From NCBI GenBank assembly GCA_963700865.1, contig CAVOZC010000018.1:496001-560000 (forward strand): 64,000 nucleotides of DNA, written 5' to 3'. The position numbers were made by a program, and so were the translations under genes. Positions 39,301 to 48,566 of this stretch are shown here, piece by piece. A model generated the notes under the pieces. The model was given only the letters and a program-made list of their open reading frames with translations, did not search any database and was not told where the DNA came from. This stretch comes from CAVOGJ01 sp963700865 (GTDB lineage: Bacteria > Planctomycetota > Planctomycetia > Pirellulales > Pirellulaceae). How positions within the stretch are numbered: position 1 is the stretch's first letter; each line of letters opens with the position of its first letter.

Positions 39301-41354
39301 TGCGTCCACGCATCGAGCACCTGGTTATATCGTTCGACGTCGGTGATCACGCCCCGCTCGTACAGCTTACGATACTTGAGTACCGTCTTCTCGGCGTTCG
39401 AGATGATCTGCAGCTTCGAATCGGGTGTCACCAGATCATCCGTGGCAAACGAAAGGCCGCTGCGGGTGCTTTCGCGGAATCCCAGCTGGTTCATGTCGTC
39501 CAGCAATTGGATGGTGTCTCGCCGACCCAGCGTCTGGTAGCAGTCGGAAATCACGTTGGACAACTCGCCCGAGCGCATGGCGACATTGTAAAAATCCATG
39601 CCCTGGGGCAGCATCATATTAAACAGGATGCGGCCATAGGTTGTCTTGATGGTGGCTCCCGGTTCGGACACACCGTCTTCCATCTTCACGCGCCTGGTCT
39701 TTGGCAACCGCACGTGAATGAGCGCATGACGCTCAATCACGCCTAGTGAGTGCGCCAGGTCGGCTTCCTCGAGAGAGGCAAAGGTCATGCCTTCGCCTTT
39801 TCTGCCGGGCAGCGTCATGGTGGTGTAATAGCAACCCATCACCACATCTTGGGAGGGGCTCATAATCGGCTTGCCATTCGCCGGCCCGAAGATGTTGTTC
39901 GTCGAGAGCATCAGCGTATGGGCCTCGACCTGAGCCTCGATCGAGAGTGGCAGGTGAACCGCCATCTGATCGCCGTCGAAGTCGGCATTGAAGCCCTTAC
40001 AGGCGAGCGGATGCAGGTGAATCGCGTTTCCTTCCACCAATACCGGCTCGAACGCCATGATGCCCATCCGGTGCAAGGTGGGCGCTCGGTTGAGCAGCAC
40101 GGGATGATTCGTGATCACCGCTTCGAGGATATCCCACACTTCCTCGTCCTTCCGCTCCAGCATTTTCTTGGCGGATTTGATCGTGTCGGCGTGCCCCAAT
40201 TCCTTCAGCTTGCGGATGATGAACGGCTGGTACAGCTCGAGTGCGATCTTCTTGGGCAGGCCGCAATTGTGGAGCTTCAGCCGAGGGCCCACGACGATCA
40301 CGCTACGTGCCGAATAGTCGACTCGCTTGCCAAGCAGGTTTTCGCGGAACCGTCCTTGCTTTCCCTTGATCATGTCCGTGAGCGACTTGAGCGGCCGGTT
40401 GCTGCTGCCGAGCACGGGACGCTTGCAGCGATTGTTGTCGAACAATGCGTCCACCGACTGTTGCAGCATCCGCTTCTCATTGCGAATGATGACTTCCGGC
40501 GCATTGAGGTCGACCAACTTCCGCAAGCGATTGTTGCGGTTGATGATCCGCCGATAGAGATCGTTCAGATCGCTGGTGGCAAAATTGCCCGAATCGAGCA
40601 GCACCAATGGCCGCAGGTCGGGGGGAATGACGGGAATGACATCGAGCACCATCCATTCCGGTTTGTTGTCGCTGTCGCGGATGGCCTCTACGATCTTCAG
40701 CCGATTGGTGAGGTCTTTCCGCTTCTGCTTCGAGCCGGTCTCGGTCAGCTCGACGCGAAGGGTTTCCGACAGTTGCACCAGGTCGTAGTTGCTGAGCAGC
40801 TTGCGAATCGCCTCGGCACCCATATCGACTTCGAAGCTGCCTGGGCCATATTCTTCCCGGGCTGCCCGGTATTCTTCCTCGGTCAGCAGCTGCTGTCGCT
40901 CAAGGCCGGTCGTACCGGGATCGACAACGACGTGGTCCTGAAAGTAGATGACTTTTTCCAGGCTGGAGGTCTTCATGGCCAGTAGGTTGCCCAGGCGGCT
41001 GGGCATTGCCTTGAAGAACCAGATATGCACCACGGGCGCTGCCAGCTCGATGTGTCCCATCCGCTTCCGTCGCACGCGGCTGTGAGTCACCTTGACGCCG
41101 CAGCGGTCGCAGATCATGCCCTTGTATTTCATGCCGCGATACTTGCCGCAGGCACATTCCCAGTCTTTCTCCGGACCAAAAATACGTTCACAAAACAGAC
41201 CGTCTTTTTCCGGACGATAGGTCCGGTAGTTGATCGTTTCCGGTTTCTTGACTTCACCGAAGGACCAGCTGCGGATGTCGTGAGGACGAGCCAGACTGAT
41301 TTTTACGGAAGCATAGTCGTTAATGCGATCATAAGCGCTTTCGCCCATCGTCAT
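36366..41354 (-). CDS. rpoC: RNA polymerase beta' subunit with tandem HhH C-terminal repeats
   Basis: The catalytic clamp subunit of RNA polymerase, 1662 residues and intact. It has the N-terminal zinc site (CACGKYRG...CDRCGVKV), the active-site NADFDGDQMAVH, the trigger-loop region and the second zinc-binding cluster (CEADLGVCRLCYGMD). The conserved core ends near residue 1400. A flexible Gly/Ser/Asp-rich linker follows, then two helix-hairpin-helix repeats at about 1483-1564 and 1581-1662, each starting with LTRIEGIGPKI or FTRIEGIGPKI and ending GGL. E. coli RpoC is 1407 residues, so roughly 250 residues are extra. The start ATG has GGAG nine bases upstream. It follows rpoB by 84 bp. Confidence 0.96.
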   Translation of the reverse strand: MTMGESAYDRINDYASVKISLARPHDIRSWSFGEVKKPETINYRTYRPEKDGLFCERIFGPEKDWECACGKYRGMKYKGMICDRCGVKVTHSRVRRKRMGHIELAAPVVHIWFFKAMPSRLGNLLAMKTSSLEKVIYFQDHVVVDPGTTGLERQQLLTEEEYRAAREEYGPGSFEVDMGAEAIRKLLSNYDLVQLSETLRVELTETGSKQKRKDLTNRLKIVEAIRDSDNKPEWMVLDVIPVIPPDLRPLVLLDSGNFATSDLNDLYRRIINRNNRLRKLVDLNAPEVIIRNEKRMLQQSVDALFDNNRCKRPVLGSSNRPLKSLTDMIKGKQGRFRENLLGKRVDYSARSVIVVGPRLKLHNCGLPKKIALELYQPFIIRKLKELGHADTIKSAKKMLERKDEEVWDILEAVITNHPVLLNRAPTLHRMGIMAFEPVLVEGNAIHLHPLACKGFNADFDGDQMAVHLPLSIEAQVEAHTLMLSTNNIFGPANGKPIMSPSQDVVMGCYYTTMTLPGRKGEGMTFASLEEADLAHSLGVIERHALIHVRLPKTRRVKMEDGVSEPGATIKTTYGRILFNMMLPQGMDFYNVAMRSGELSNVISDCYQTLGRRDTIQLLDDMNQLGFRESTRSGLSFATDDLVTPDSKLQIISNAEKTVLKYRKLYERGVITDVERYNQVLDAWTHAREQITAEMMSAIEHDDRGGTGYVNPVHLMAHSGARGGVEQIRQLAGMRGLMAKPSGQIIETPIKANFREGLTVLEYFSSTHGARKGLADTALKTADSGYLTRKLADVAQNVVVTMHDCGTTQGITKGVIYRGEKVEVRLADAVKGRVSRQNIVNPITDEVIVRESALITPSVARRIEELGLEKIQVRSPMTCEADLGVCRLCYGMDLSTGAMVEEGMAVGIIGAQSIGEPGTQLTMRTFHIGGVSQRDLEESETKTKKGGIVKFTRMRSVTNDEGFDIVLTRNGEIAILDPKGRELEKYEVPQGAVLHVKEDSEIKAGAVLCQWDPHSIPILANIGGRIRYEDIVEGETMRLEKDQGGNVRRLIIDHKGDLHPQVVIEDEEGKTLDVYYLPERAYIDAEEGQKVSAGTIVAKTPREAGSTQDITGGLPRVTEIFEARKPKDPAVIAEVDGMVEILGEKKRGKRTIIVKSESGIEREHLVPHGRRFLVHSGDYVRAGQSLIDGPLVPHDILRVSGEEAVQQYLVHEVQGVYRSQRVEINDKHIEIIIARMLRKVQIENPGDTSLLPGSVMDKFDFRKVNEDLNKCLKITEKGDSDFEMGTIVPKEVLEEVNSKIESLGGDPAKGTRPKPATASTQLLGITKAAVQSSSFISAASFQETTKVLTEAALSGKIDNLVGLKENVILGHLIPAGTGFRTFQESEVRIRPEALEALAAQKDRTLVASFPLLESASGGNGSSATSDASLSTADAVSGASSGPSGTPKDLASLLGGAGGGGHAEDDDELDLGSTLDAAPDEEGEPDDLTRIEGIGPKIAATLDEASVRSFAALASLTPDQIREILSTADPGLSVHNPATWPEQAKLAADGQWESLTAWQDELRGGLVVADGNQFAPPASETGLEDFTRIEGIGPKICSVLHAAGVTTFAQLAAMTSDGIREVLSTADPGLSVHNPSTWPDQARLAAEGKWEELQTWQEELHGGL
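36369..36908 (-). repeat. Two 82-residue helix-hairpin-helix repeats at the RpoC C-terminus
   Basis: Repeat 1 codes from 36908 to 36663 and repeat 2 from 36614 to 36369, joined by 16 residues. Both contain RIEGIGPKI, LSTADPGLSVHNP, TWP-x-QA-x-LAA and W-x-EL-x-GGL in the same order. Their DNA is also visibly alike, which suggests a fairly recent duplication. Confidence 0.9.
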
Positions 41355-41438
41355 TTCTTCGTGCTCCTTTACGCGTGCCGCCCGAGCGGCTGTTTTGGTG
41401 ACAGGTGTTTGTGGGATGTCCTGGTGGAGCCGTCGCGA

Positions 41439-44400
41439 CTACACCCGTCGTTTCTCTAGTTGCATATTCAACGCCAGACCTCGGATTTCATTCGTCAATA
41501 CATCGAAGCTGGCCGGCGTGCCCGCTTCGAGCGTGTTCTCGCCCTTGACCATCGATTCGTAGATCTTGGTGCGACCCTCAACATCATCACTCTTGACCGT
41601 CAGCAGTTCCTGCAGAATGTAAGCGGCCCCATAGGCTTCCAGAGCCCAGACTTCCATTTCTCCAAACCGCTGGCCGCCAAAGCGGGCCTTGCCGCCCAGG
41701 GGTTGCTGCGTGATCAGTGAGTAGGGGCCCGTGCTGCGGGCATGCACCTTGTCATCCACCAGATGGTGCAACTTGAGCATGTAGATGAAACCGACCGTGG
41801 TTTCCTGTTCCATGCGCTCACCGGTCCGCCCGTCGTAGAGGAAAGCCTTGCCGTGCCGCGGCAGGTTGGCGTCCTCCAGGCATTGATTGATCTCCTCCTC
41901 CGATGCGCCATCAAAGACCGGTGTAATGGCCTGGAAACCAAGTTTCGCGCCGGCCCAACCCAGATGCGTTTCCAGGATTTGACCGACATTCATCCGGCTG
42001 GGCACGCCCAAAGGATTCAGCAGGATCTGCAAGGGAGTCCCATCGGGCAGAAAGGGCATGTCTTCCACGGGCAGGATCTTGGCGATCACGCCCTTGTTTC
42101 CGTGCCGACCAGCCATTTTGTCTCCGACCGAGATGACCCGCTTGGTGGCAATGTAGATCTTGACCATCTGCAAAACCCCACTCCGCAACTCGTCGCCCCG
42201 CTTCATGCTGTTCAATTTGCGGTCGCGCAAGTCCAGGGCCACCTCGACATTCGGCCAATGAGCCTTGTAGATGCCATCGAGGCTTTTCTTCAGGTCCTCG
42301 CTGCGCATCTTGCCCATGATGTTGACCAGGCGAAACTGCTGGGCTCGCTCGGCGACATACTTCGGGTCCTGGCCTTTGGCCAGCGGCGTGCCATCATCAT
42401 CGGTCAGGGTGCGACCCAGCGCCGATTCCATCTCCGAAACCATAGCGGTGAACAGTTCGGCCACATGGGCATTCCCCTCGGACTCGGCGTCCTTCAACTC
42501 CTTCTCAAACGTCTTCCGCTCGTCCTCGCCCAGGCTCATGCGGCGCGAAAACTTGACCGCATCGATCACAATCCCCTCAATGCCGGAGGGGACTTCGAGC
42601 GAATCGTTCTTCACATCCTCGCCGGCTCGGCCGAAAATCGCATGCAGCAGTTTTTCTTCGGGAGTCAATTCCGTTTTTGATTTGGGCGAAACCTTGCCAA
42701 CCAGAATGTCTCCGGGACGGACGTAGGTCCCCACCTGGACAATACCGCTTTCGTCCAGATTGCGAAGCGCTTTTTCGCTCACATTAGGAATGTCCCGCGT
42801 GAATTCCTCGCGTCCCAGTTTCGTGTCACGAATCTCGATATCGAACTCCTCAATGTGAATCGAGGTGTACGTATCGTTCTTTACCAGCTCCTCGCTGATG
42901 ATAATGGCATCCTCAAAATTGTAGCCATCGAATGACATGAAGCCGACGAGAACATTGCGGCCCAATGCCAGTTCGCCATTGAAGGTTGCCGCCCCATCGG
43001 CGATGACCTGTCCCTTTTCGACTTTGTCTCCCGGCATCACCAGCGGTCGTTGATTCAGCGATGTCCGCTCGTTCAAGCCGTGGAACTTTTTCAGTTCGTA
43101 GACATCCGTACCGACTTCGATCCGCAGGGCGTCCACATAGGTCACCTTGCCGGCTCGTTTGGCGACCACGACCATGCTCGAATTTTCGGCAATCTTGCGT
43201 TCCAGGCCGGTTCCCACCAGCGGGGGTTCGGCCACCAGCAACGGCACGGCTTGCCGCTGCATGTTGGAACCCATCAGCGCGCGATTGGCATCGTCATGTT
43301 CCAGGAAGGGGATCAGACCGGCCGAGACGCCAACCATCTGGCTGGGCGCAACATCGATGTACTCAATGTCGTCAGACGACACGAGCTGAAAATCGGAATG
43401 GTGACGTGCCACGATATTCTTTTCGGACAACAGATCATTCTCGACCTTAGCATCCGCGGGAGCCACGTACGTGTCTGATTCTTCATCGGCCCGCAGCCAC
43501 ACGACATCATCGGTCAATTTGCCTTTCTTGACTTGTCGATAGGGCGTCACGAGAAATCCGTAGTCATCCACCCCGGCGTAAATCGCCAAGCTGGAAATCA
43601 GGCCGATGTTCGTGCCTTCCGGCGTCTCAATCGGGCAGATGCGACCATAGTGCGAGATATGCACGTCGCGGACTTCGAAGCCGGCCCGCTTGCGATTCAA
43701 ACCGCCCGGCCCCAGGGCGGAAAGTCGTCGTTCATGGGTCAACATCGACAGCGGATTCGTCTGGTCGACAACCTGCGATAACTCGCCGCGGCCAAAGAAA
43801 TACTCGATGGCGGCCGCTACGCTCTTGGGGTTAATCAGGCTGCGGGGAGTCATGTCCTCCGAATCCTTCAGGCTCATCCGCTCCTGAACGGTTCTCCGCA
43901 GTTTGAGAAAACCCTTTCGCAATTCATCGCACGCCAGTTCGTTAATGGTCCGCAGCCGTCGATTGCCGAGGTGGTCGATGTCGTCGACTTCCGCGTCGTC
44001 GCTCCCCTCGGTCAGTTTCAGCAGATAGGCGATGGCGGCGATGAGATCATCCGGCCGCAGCGTCATCTCCTTTTCCGAAACATTCAGTCCTAGCTTGCGA
44101 TTGATGCGGAACCGTCCCACGCGTCCCAGTCGATAACGGTTGGCGTCGCTGAATTTCTCCTGGAACAGGGTTCGCGCCTTTTCCAGTTGCGGAGGATTTC
44201 CGGGTCGCAACCGCTGATAAATCCGCAGCAACGCTTCCTCATGGCTGGAGGTCTGATCATCGGCCAGAGCGTTGAAAATCACGGGCGCCTTCGGCGGCGA
44301 AATGACCTCGCACTTCTTCACTCCCGAGGCGCAGATCGTTTCCGCGATATTCTTGGTGATCTTATGACCCGCCTCGACAATCAGTTCGCCCGCGCGGTCG

Positions 44401-45158
44401 CTGGAAGACGGATAGACCACATCGTCCACGGCGATCTTGCCTTCCAGCTTGGCGGCACTGCGGCCATCCACGACCTTCAATGTCTGGGCTTCGTAGAAAG
44501 CGCGAATCAGATCGGCGTCCGAGCTATACTTGGGCGCGATCGCACGGAGGAGCGTGGTGGCTGAAAACTTGCCGCTCTGGTCGATCCGCACGGTGAGACT
44601 GTCTTTTTTGGTGACATTCACCTCGATCCAGCTCCCGCGTTCGGGAATGATGCGACAACTGGGAAGCTTACGATCGCTCGTGGTATCGTCTTCCAAAACG
44701 AAATCGACGCCCGGGCTGCGATGCAACTGGCTGACCACCACCCGCTCGGCGCCATTGATGATGAATTCGCCACCTCCCATCATGATGGGAATGTCGCCCA
44801 GATAAACCTCTTCCTCGACCGGCTCGTCCTTGTTCAGGCGGAGCCAGATGCGAAACGGCTTGCCGTAGGTCATGCGCAGTTGGCGGCACTCACTGGGCGT
44901 GTAACGAGGTTTCCCTAGTTCGTACTTGATGTACTCCAGGCTGATTTGCTTGTCATAACTCTCGATCGGGAAGATCTCGCGCATGACGCCTTCCAGGCCT
45001 TGATCCTTGCGTTTCTCCGGATCGGCATCTTCTTGCAGAAACTCGGCGTAGCTATCGGTCTGGATGCCGGTCAAATTGGGCATCGAATAGTCGTCGCGAC
45101 GACTGCCAAATAAACGAACGTCACGCGGGATGATTCGTCTTTGGATGGGCGTTGCCAT
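41439..45158 (-). CDS. rpoB: RNA polymerase beta subunit
   Basis: 1239 residues, intact, between rplL and rpoC. It forms the other half of the active-site cleft. The rifampicin region reads LSQVVDQTNPLSMLTHERRL, then SALGPGG. It keeps Asp, His and Ser at the E. coli 516, 526 and 531 positions, so rifampicin sensitivity is expected on this basis. Other hallmarks are ICPIETPEGTNIGLI, GYNFEDAIIISEELV, KMAGRHGNKGVIAKILP and RFGGQRFGEMEVWALEAYGA. Somewhat shorter than E. coli RpoB (1342), lacking much of the lineage inserts. AGGAG lies ten bases before the ATG. Confidence 0.97.
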   Translation of the reverse strand: MATPIQRRIIPRDVRLFGSRRDDYSMPNLTGIQTDSYAEFLQEDADPEKRKDQGLEGVMREIFPIESYDKQISLEYIKYELGKPRYTPSECRQLRMTYGKPFRIWLRLNKDEPVEEEVYLGDIPIMMGGGEFIINGAERVVVSQLHRSPGVDFVLEDDTTSDRKLPSCRIIPERGSWIEVNVTKKDSLTVRIDQSGKFSATTLLRAIAPKYSSDADLIRAFYEAQTLKVVDGRSAAKLEGKIAVDDVVYPSSSDRAGELIVEAGHKITKNIAETICASGVKKCEVISPPKAPVIFNALADDQTSSHEEALLRIYQRLRPGNPPQLEKARTLFQEKFSDANRYRLGRVGRFRINRKLGLNVSEKEMTLRPDDLIAAIAYLLKLTEGSDDAEVDDIDHLGNRRLRTINELACDELRKGFLKLRRTVQERMSLKDSEDMTPRSLINPKSVAAAIEYFFGRGELSQVVDQTNPLSMLTHERRLSALGPGGLNRKRAGFEVRDVHISHYGRICPIETPEGTNIGLISSLAIYAGVDDYGFLVTPYRQVKKGKLTDDVVWLRADEESDTYVAPADAKVENDLLSEKNIVARHHSDFQLVSSDDIEYIDVAPSQMVGVSAGLIPFLEHDDANRALMGSNMQRQAVPLLVAEPPLVGTGLERKIAENSSMVVVAKRAGKVTYVDALRIEVGTDVYELKKFHGLNERTSLNQRPLVMPGDKVEKGQVIADGAATFNGELALGRNVLVGFMSFDGYNFEDAIIISEELVKNDTYTSIHIEEFDIEIRDTKLGREEFTRDIPNVSEKALRNLDESGIVQVGTYVRPGDILVGKVSPKSKTELTPEEKLLHAIFGRAGEDVKNDSLEVPSGIEGIVIDAVKFSRRMSLGEDERKTFEKELKDAESEGNAHVAELFTAMVSEMESALGRTLTDDDGTPLAKGQDPKYVAERAQQFRLVNIMGKMRSEDLKKSLDGIYKAHWPNVEVALDLRDRKLNSMKRGDELRSGVLQMVKIYIATKRVISVGDKMAGRHGNKGVIAKILPVEDMPFLPDGTPLQILLNPLGVPSRMNVGQILETHLGWAGAKLGFQAITPVFDGASEEEINQCLEDANLPRHGKAFLYDGRTGERMEQETTVGFIYMLKLHHLVDDKVHARSTGPYSLITQQPLGGKARFGGQRFGEMEVWALEAYGAAYILQELLTVKSDDVEGRTKIYESMVKGENTLEAGTPASFDVLTNEIRGLALNMQLEKRRV

Positions 45159-45382
45159 AGGCGAGGAACTCCTGGTTTGATTTAGCCGGTGGGCGCGTAG
45201 GGCAGTGAGCGCGCGGGTCCGTCCAGCGTGTCACGCCAGCGAGACGCTACACGTTGGCGGTCGAAGGGACGGGTGGAAACCGTGGGCAAGTCGCGGTTCT
45301 CCAAACCGCACCGGGTCGCGCTGGCGTCGGTGCGGTTTCGGCTTAGCTCGAAACGGTAGGACAGCAAGCAGGACAATGCGTG

Positions 45383-45797
45383 CTACTTGATTTCGACAGA
45401 AGCACCGGCTTCTTCGAGCTTCTTTTTCGCTTCTTCCGCTTCCTCTTTGGATACGGCCTCTTTCACCTTGCTGGGAACGCCTTCCACCAATTCCTTGGCT
45501 TCCTTCAGTCCCAGGCCGGTGATGGCGCGGACTTCCTTGATCACACCGATCTTCTTGTCGCCAAATCCCGTCAACATGACATCAAATTCCGTCTGTTCGC
45601 CAGCCCCGGCATCCTCTCCGCCGCCTCCGCCGCCGGCAGCCATCACGACGGCTCCTCCACTCGCAGGCTCAATGCCGTAGGCATCCTTGAGATAATCGCT
45701 GAGCGATTTGGCGTCCTTCAGGGTGAGTTCCGCGATCTGGTCGCCGAGCGACTTGAGTCGCATCCGAAATCTCAATGGTGGCAGTTTCTTCCGACAT
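45383..45797 (-). CDS. rplL: Ribosomal protein L7/L12, one frameshift near the start
   Basis: The stalk protein that recruits translation GTPases. The C-terminal domain is typical (EFDVMLTGFGDKKIGVIKEV, GLGLKEAKELVEGVP), with a Gly-rich hinge. A naive reading starts at 45775 (MRFRMRLKSLGDQ), but that lacks the family N-terminus. The ATG at 45797 reads MSEETATIEISDAT and has AAAGGG eight bases upstream. Joining it to KSLGDQIAELTLKDA needs removal of one C near 45757. About 137 residues. It follows rplJ. Confidence 0.9.
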
Positions 45798-45914
45798 GTT
45801 AAAAACCCTTTCTACTGTGCGTTGACTGGGGGCAACGCGAAATACCTTTTGTGTCTAACCGAATGGATATGCTGAGCGCGAGTAACCATCGCGAACGGCG
45901 GAAATGTTGGAGAT

Positions 45915-46430
45915 CTAATCCTTGGACTTGCTCTCAATCTGACTGGCAACCGCGCCACCGGGGCCGATCAAGCAGCCCGCCAGGCGGCCACCGGGACTCA
46001 AAATCTGCCCCGAAAGTATGCTCAATTGCTCCTCGCGACTGGGCCACTTGCTGATTTCCTGAACTTGTGCCGAGGTCAGGGCCTCCCCTTCCATGACACC
46101 GCCACGGGTCTCGAAGGCTTTGAACTCGGTGTCCTTCTGCAGCTTGACCGCCTCCTTGGCCAAGGACACGATGTCATCGCCGCCCCACATGAGCGCCAAC
46201 GTACCCTCGGCACCTACCAGGGCGGGCGCCAGCGGCGTCCCCTCGGTGGCGCGTCGAGCCAGGCTGTTGCGGACAACCATCAAGTGCATATTCTTCTCAC
46301 GTAGCTGCTTCCGCAGTACGACTGACTTGTTGGCATCCAGTCCGACGACGTTGACAAGCAACGCCTCGCTGACGCCGTCCAGACGATTGCTCAAGTCTTG
46401 CGTGAGCAGTTGTTTTACGCGCTTACTCAT
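45915..46430 (-). CDS. rplJ: Ribosomal protein L10
   Basis: 171 residues. L10 anchors the L7/L12 stalk to 23S rRNA. MSKRVKQLLTQDLSNRL, VVLRKQLREKNMHLMVVRNSLA and LMWGGDDIVSLAKEAVKL are typical. The extended N-terminal NVVGLDANKSV segment is normal. It is 40 bp from rplA. Confidence 0.95.
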   Translation of the reverse strand: MSKRVKQLLTQDLSNRLDGVSEALLVNVVGLDANKSVVLRKQLREKNMHLMVVRNSLARRATEGTPLAPALVGAEGTLALMWGGDDIVSLAKEAVKLQKDTEFKAFETRGGVMEGEALTSAQVQEISKWPSREEQLSILSGQILSPGGRLAGCLIGPGGAVASQIESKSKD

Positions 46431-46469
46431 AATGATTTCCTTGCAGTCGCCCCCGCGAGAGCCTTGGCG

Positions 46470-47147
46470 TTAAGCCACGACGTATACGCTGGGGCTCATC
46501 GTGGCGCTCAACGAAACGCCCTTCACGTACGTGCCTTTGACCGCTGACGGCTTCAGGGCCTGGATATGGTTGATAAAGGCCTGGATATTTTCCGCCAAAT
46601 TAGCCGCGTCAAAACTCAATTTCCCCACGACCGCGTGGACGATGCCACCGTTGTCGTTGCGGAATTCGACCTTACCCGCCTTGTATTCCCTGACGACCTT
46701 CGCCACATCGGGCGTCACGGTCCCCGCTCGGGGTGACGGCATCAGTCCTCGTGGCCCCAGGACTTTTCCCAGGGGGCCAACCAGCCCCATCATGTCAGGC
46801 GCTGCGATGCAGGCGTCAAAGTCGGTCCAGCCGTCCTTGATTTTCTTAGCCAGGTCCTCCTGGCCCACTTCATCGGCACCTGCCTCCGCGGCGGCGGTTG
46901 CCATTTCCCCCTTGGCGAAGACCACCACGCGTTGGGTGCGGCCAATGCCATGAGGTAGTACCACCGAGCCGCGTACGATTTGATCGGCCTGCTTGGGGTC
47001 AACCCCCAGACGCATGGCGATTTCTACCGTCTGGTCAAATTTCGTCGTATTGAATTTTCCCAGCGCCTCGACCGCGTCCGCGAGCGGCAGGGCTTGCTTA
47101 GCCAGGCTGCTCGCATGATTCCGATATCGCTTTGATCTTGCTGCCAT
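46470..47147 (-). CDS. rplA: Ribosomal protein L1
   Basis: 225 residues, the usual length. L1 forms the mobile stalk at the E site and often represses its own operon. Typical strings are NTTKFDQTVEIAMRLGVDPK, RGSVVLPHGIGRTQRVVVFA, MPSPRAGTVTPDVAKVVREY and KGTYVKGVSLSATMSP. It is 57 bp from rplK. Confidence 0.96.
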   Translation of the reverse strand: MAARSKRYRNHASSLAKQALPLADAVEALGKFNTTKFDQTVEIAMRLGVDPKQADQIVRGSVVLPHGIGRTQRVVVFAKGEMATAAAEAGADEVGQEDLAKKIKDGWTDFDACIAAPDMMGLVGPLGKVLGPRGLMPSPRAGTVTPDVAKVVREYKAGKVEFRNDNGGIVHAVVGKLSFDAANLAENIQAFINHIQALKPSAVKGTYVKGVSLSATMSPSVYVVA

Positions 47148-47203
47148 CTGTTCGGCTCCGAATTCGTCAATCCTGCACGTCCCTGGCGAGAACCGTCGAC
47201 CAT

Positions 47204-47629
47204 TTAGTCCCTAACCTCAAGTCCCATACTGCGAGCGGTCCCCTCGACCATCCGCCGTGCGTGCTCGATATCTCGAGCATTCAGGTCATCCATTTTCTTC
47301 TTGCAGATGTCCTCCACCTGCGCGTGCGTCACCGAACCGACCTTTTCCTTATTCGGTATGCCCGACCCTTTGGCGATGCCCGCGGCCTGTTTCAGTAAAG
47401 CCGCCGCAGGGGGGCTCTTCGTGACAAACTCAAACGTGCGATCGTTGAAAACGGTCACCACCACCGGGATGGGAGTTCCGTTGTACTCCTTCGTACGATC
47501 ATTGAATTGCTGAACAAACTGCCCCAGGTTGATGCCGTATTTTCCCAGCGAAGTACCTACCGGCGGCGCCGGCGTGGCCTGCCCGCCAGGCACTTGAAAC
47601 TTCGCTTGACCCTGTATCTGCTTTGCCAT
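47204..47629 (-). CDS. rplK: Ribosomal protein L11
   Basis: 141 residues, full length. It binds the GTPase-associated centre of 23S rRNA. KFQVPGGQATPAPPVGTSLG, NDRTFEFVTKSPPAAALLKQ and an RSMGLEV C-terminus are typical. It is 66 bp downstream of nusG. Confidence 0.96.
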   Translation of the reverse strand: MAKQIQGQAKFQVPGGQATPAPPVGTSLGKYGINLGQFVQQFNDRTKEYNGTPIPVVVTVFNDRTFEFVTKSPPAAALLKQAAGIAKGSGIPNKEKVGSVTHAQVEDICKKKMDDLNARDIEHARRMVEGTARSMGLEVRD

Positions 47630-47694
47630 GCTTATCTACCCATCGCGACTGTCCATCGCCCGTCGCATCCCCAGCCGACGAGCCGCCTGTGACA

Positions 47695-48457
47695 CTACAC
47701 GTTCTCAATTTGCCAATGTTCCAGCTCCACCGGGGTGGAACGCCCAAAAATGTTGATCGTGACGGTCACGCGTCCATTCGCTTCGTCAATCGCCTCGACA
47801 TCACCCTCAAAATTCTCAAACGTGCCTTCTTTGATCCGCACGCGATCGCCCGCATTGAAGGGAATCGCCGTCTTGATCTGCTCGGTACCCTCTTCTTCCG
47901 GTCGCGACTGCTTAATAATCCGCTCTACCTCTTCAGGCAGCATCTCAGTCGGTTTACCAGCGGCTCCGGTAAAATCGCCAATGCCCGGAGTTTCGCGCAC
48001 CAGGAACCAGGTTTCGTCGTTAAGCACCATATTGGCCACGATGTAACCCGGGTACAGCTTTCTCTTGACGACTCGCCGCTTCCCGTTCTTGAATTCCGCC
48101 ACGTCCTCCGTGGGTACCTCAATTTCGCCGAAGTATTCGTCCAGCCCTTCCACCGAGATCCGCCGCTTGAGCGCCTCGCAGATCGATTTCTCCCGGTTGC
48201 TTTGCACCTTCAGGATAAACCAACGGCGCTTCAGCGAATCGTCCTCTGGACCGACCGCCTCCTCAATCGGTTCGGCATGCCCTTGGAACTCGTCCTCCTC
48301 CAGATCGGACGGGTCCGCCAAGTCCTCTGGGCGAATGACGCTGTCGTCCTCCTCGGGCGCTCAGCGATTCCACCGGTGCTTGCTCGGCTTGGTCCGCCGA
48401 GTCACTTGCCGGTGTTTCGGCCGAAACGTTTTCGGGGTCTTTCGAAATGTCAATCAC
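47695..48457 (-). CDS. nusG: Transcription factor NusG with acidic N-terminal extension, one frameshift
   Basis: NusG binds the RNA polymerase clamp and suppresses pausing. The NGN domain starts at RRWFILKVQSNREKSICEAL and contains LYPGYIVANMVLNDETWFLV. The KOW domain is FNAGDRVRIKEGTFENFEGD. The literal frame starts with a non-ATG codon inside an acidic region. The ATG at 48457 (MIDISKDPENVSAETP) in the neighbouring frame leads into it if one C is removed at about 48362 (CCCGAGG), giving about 76 residues of Asp/Glu/Pro-rich sequence before the NGN domain. E. coli NusG has almost none. It is between secE and rplK. Confidence 0.88.
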
Positions 48458-48566
48458 AACCGTCCCTCACACACTGTTGCCGCGATGTAGGCGCTCTTGC
48501 GCCGCGGTCGCTACCGTGACCGAGTTGTCGTGGTGGAAATGACTGGTCATTGGACCAGCAGGCCAC

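Noticed and set aside
45383..45775. L7/L12 start at MRFRMRL
   Set aside because: No ribosome-binding site and no family N-terminus; the 45797 start has both once a single base is corrected.
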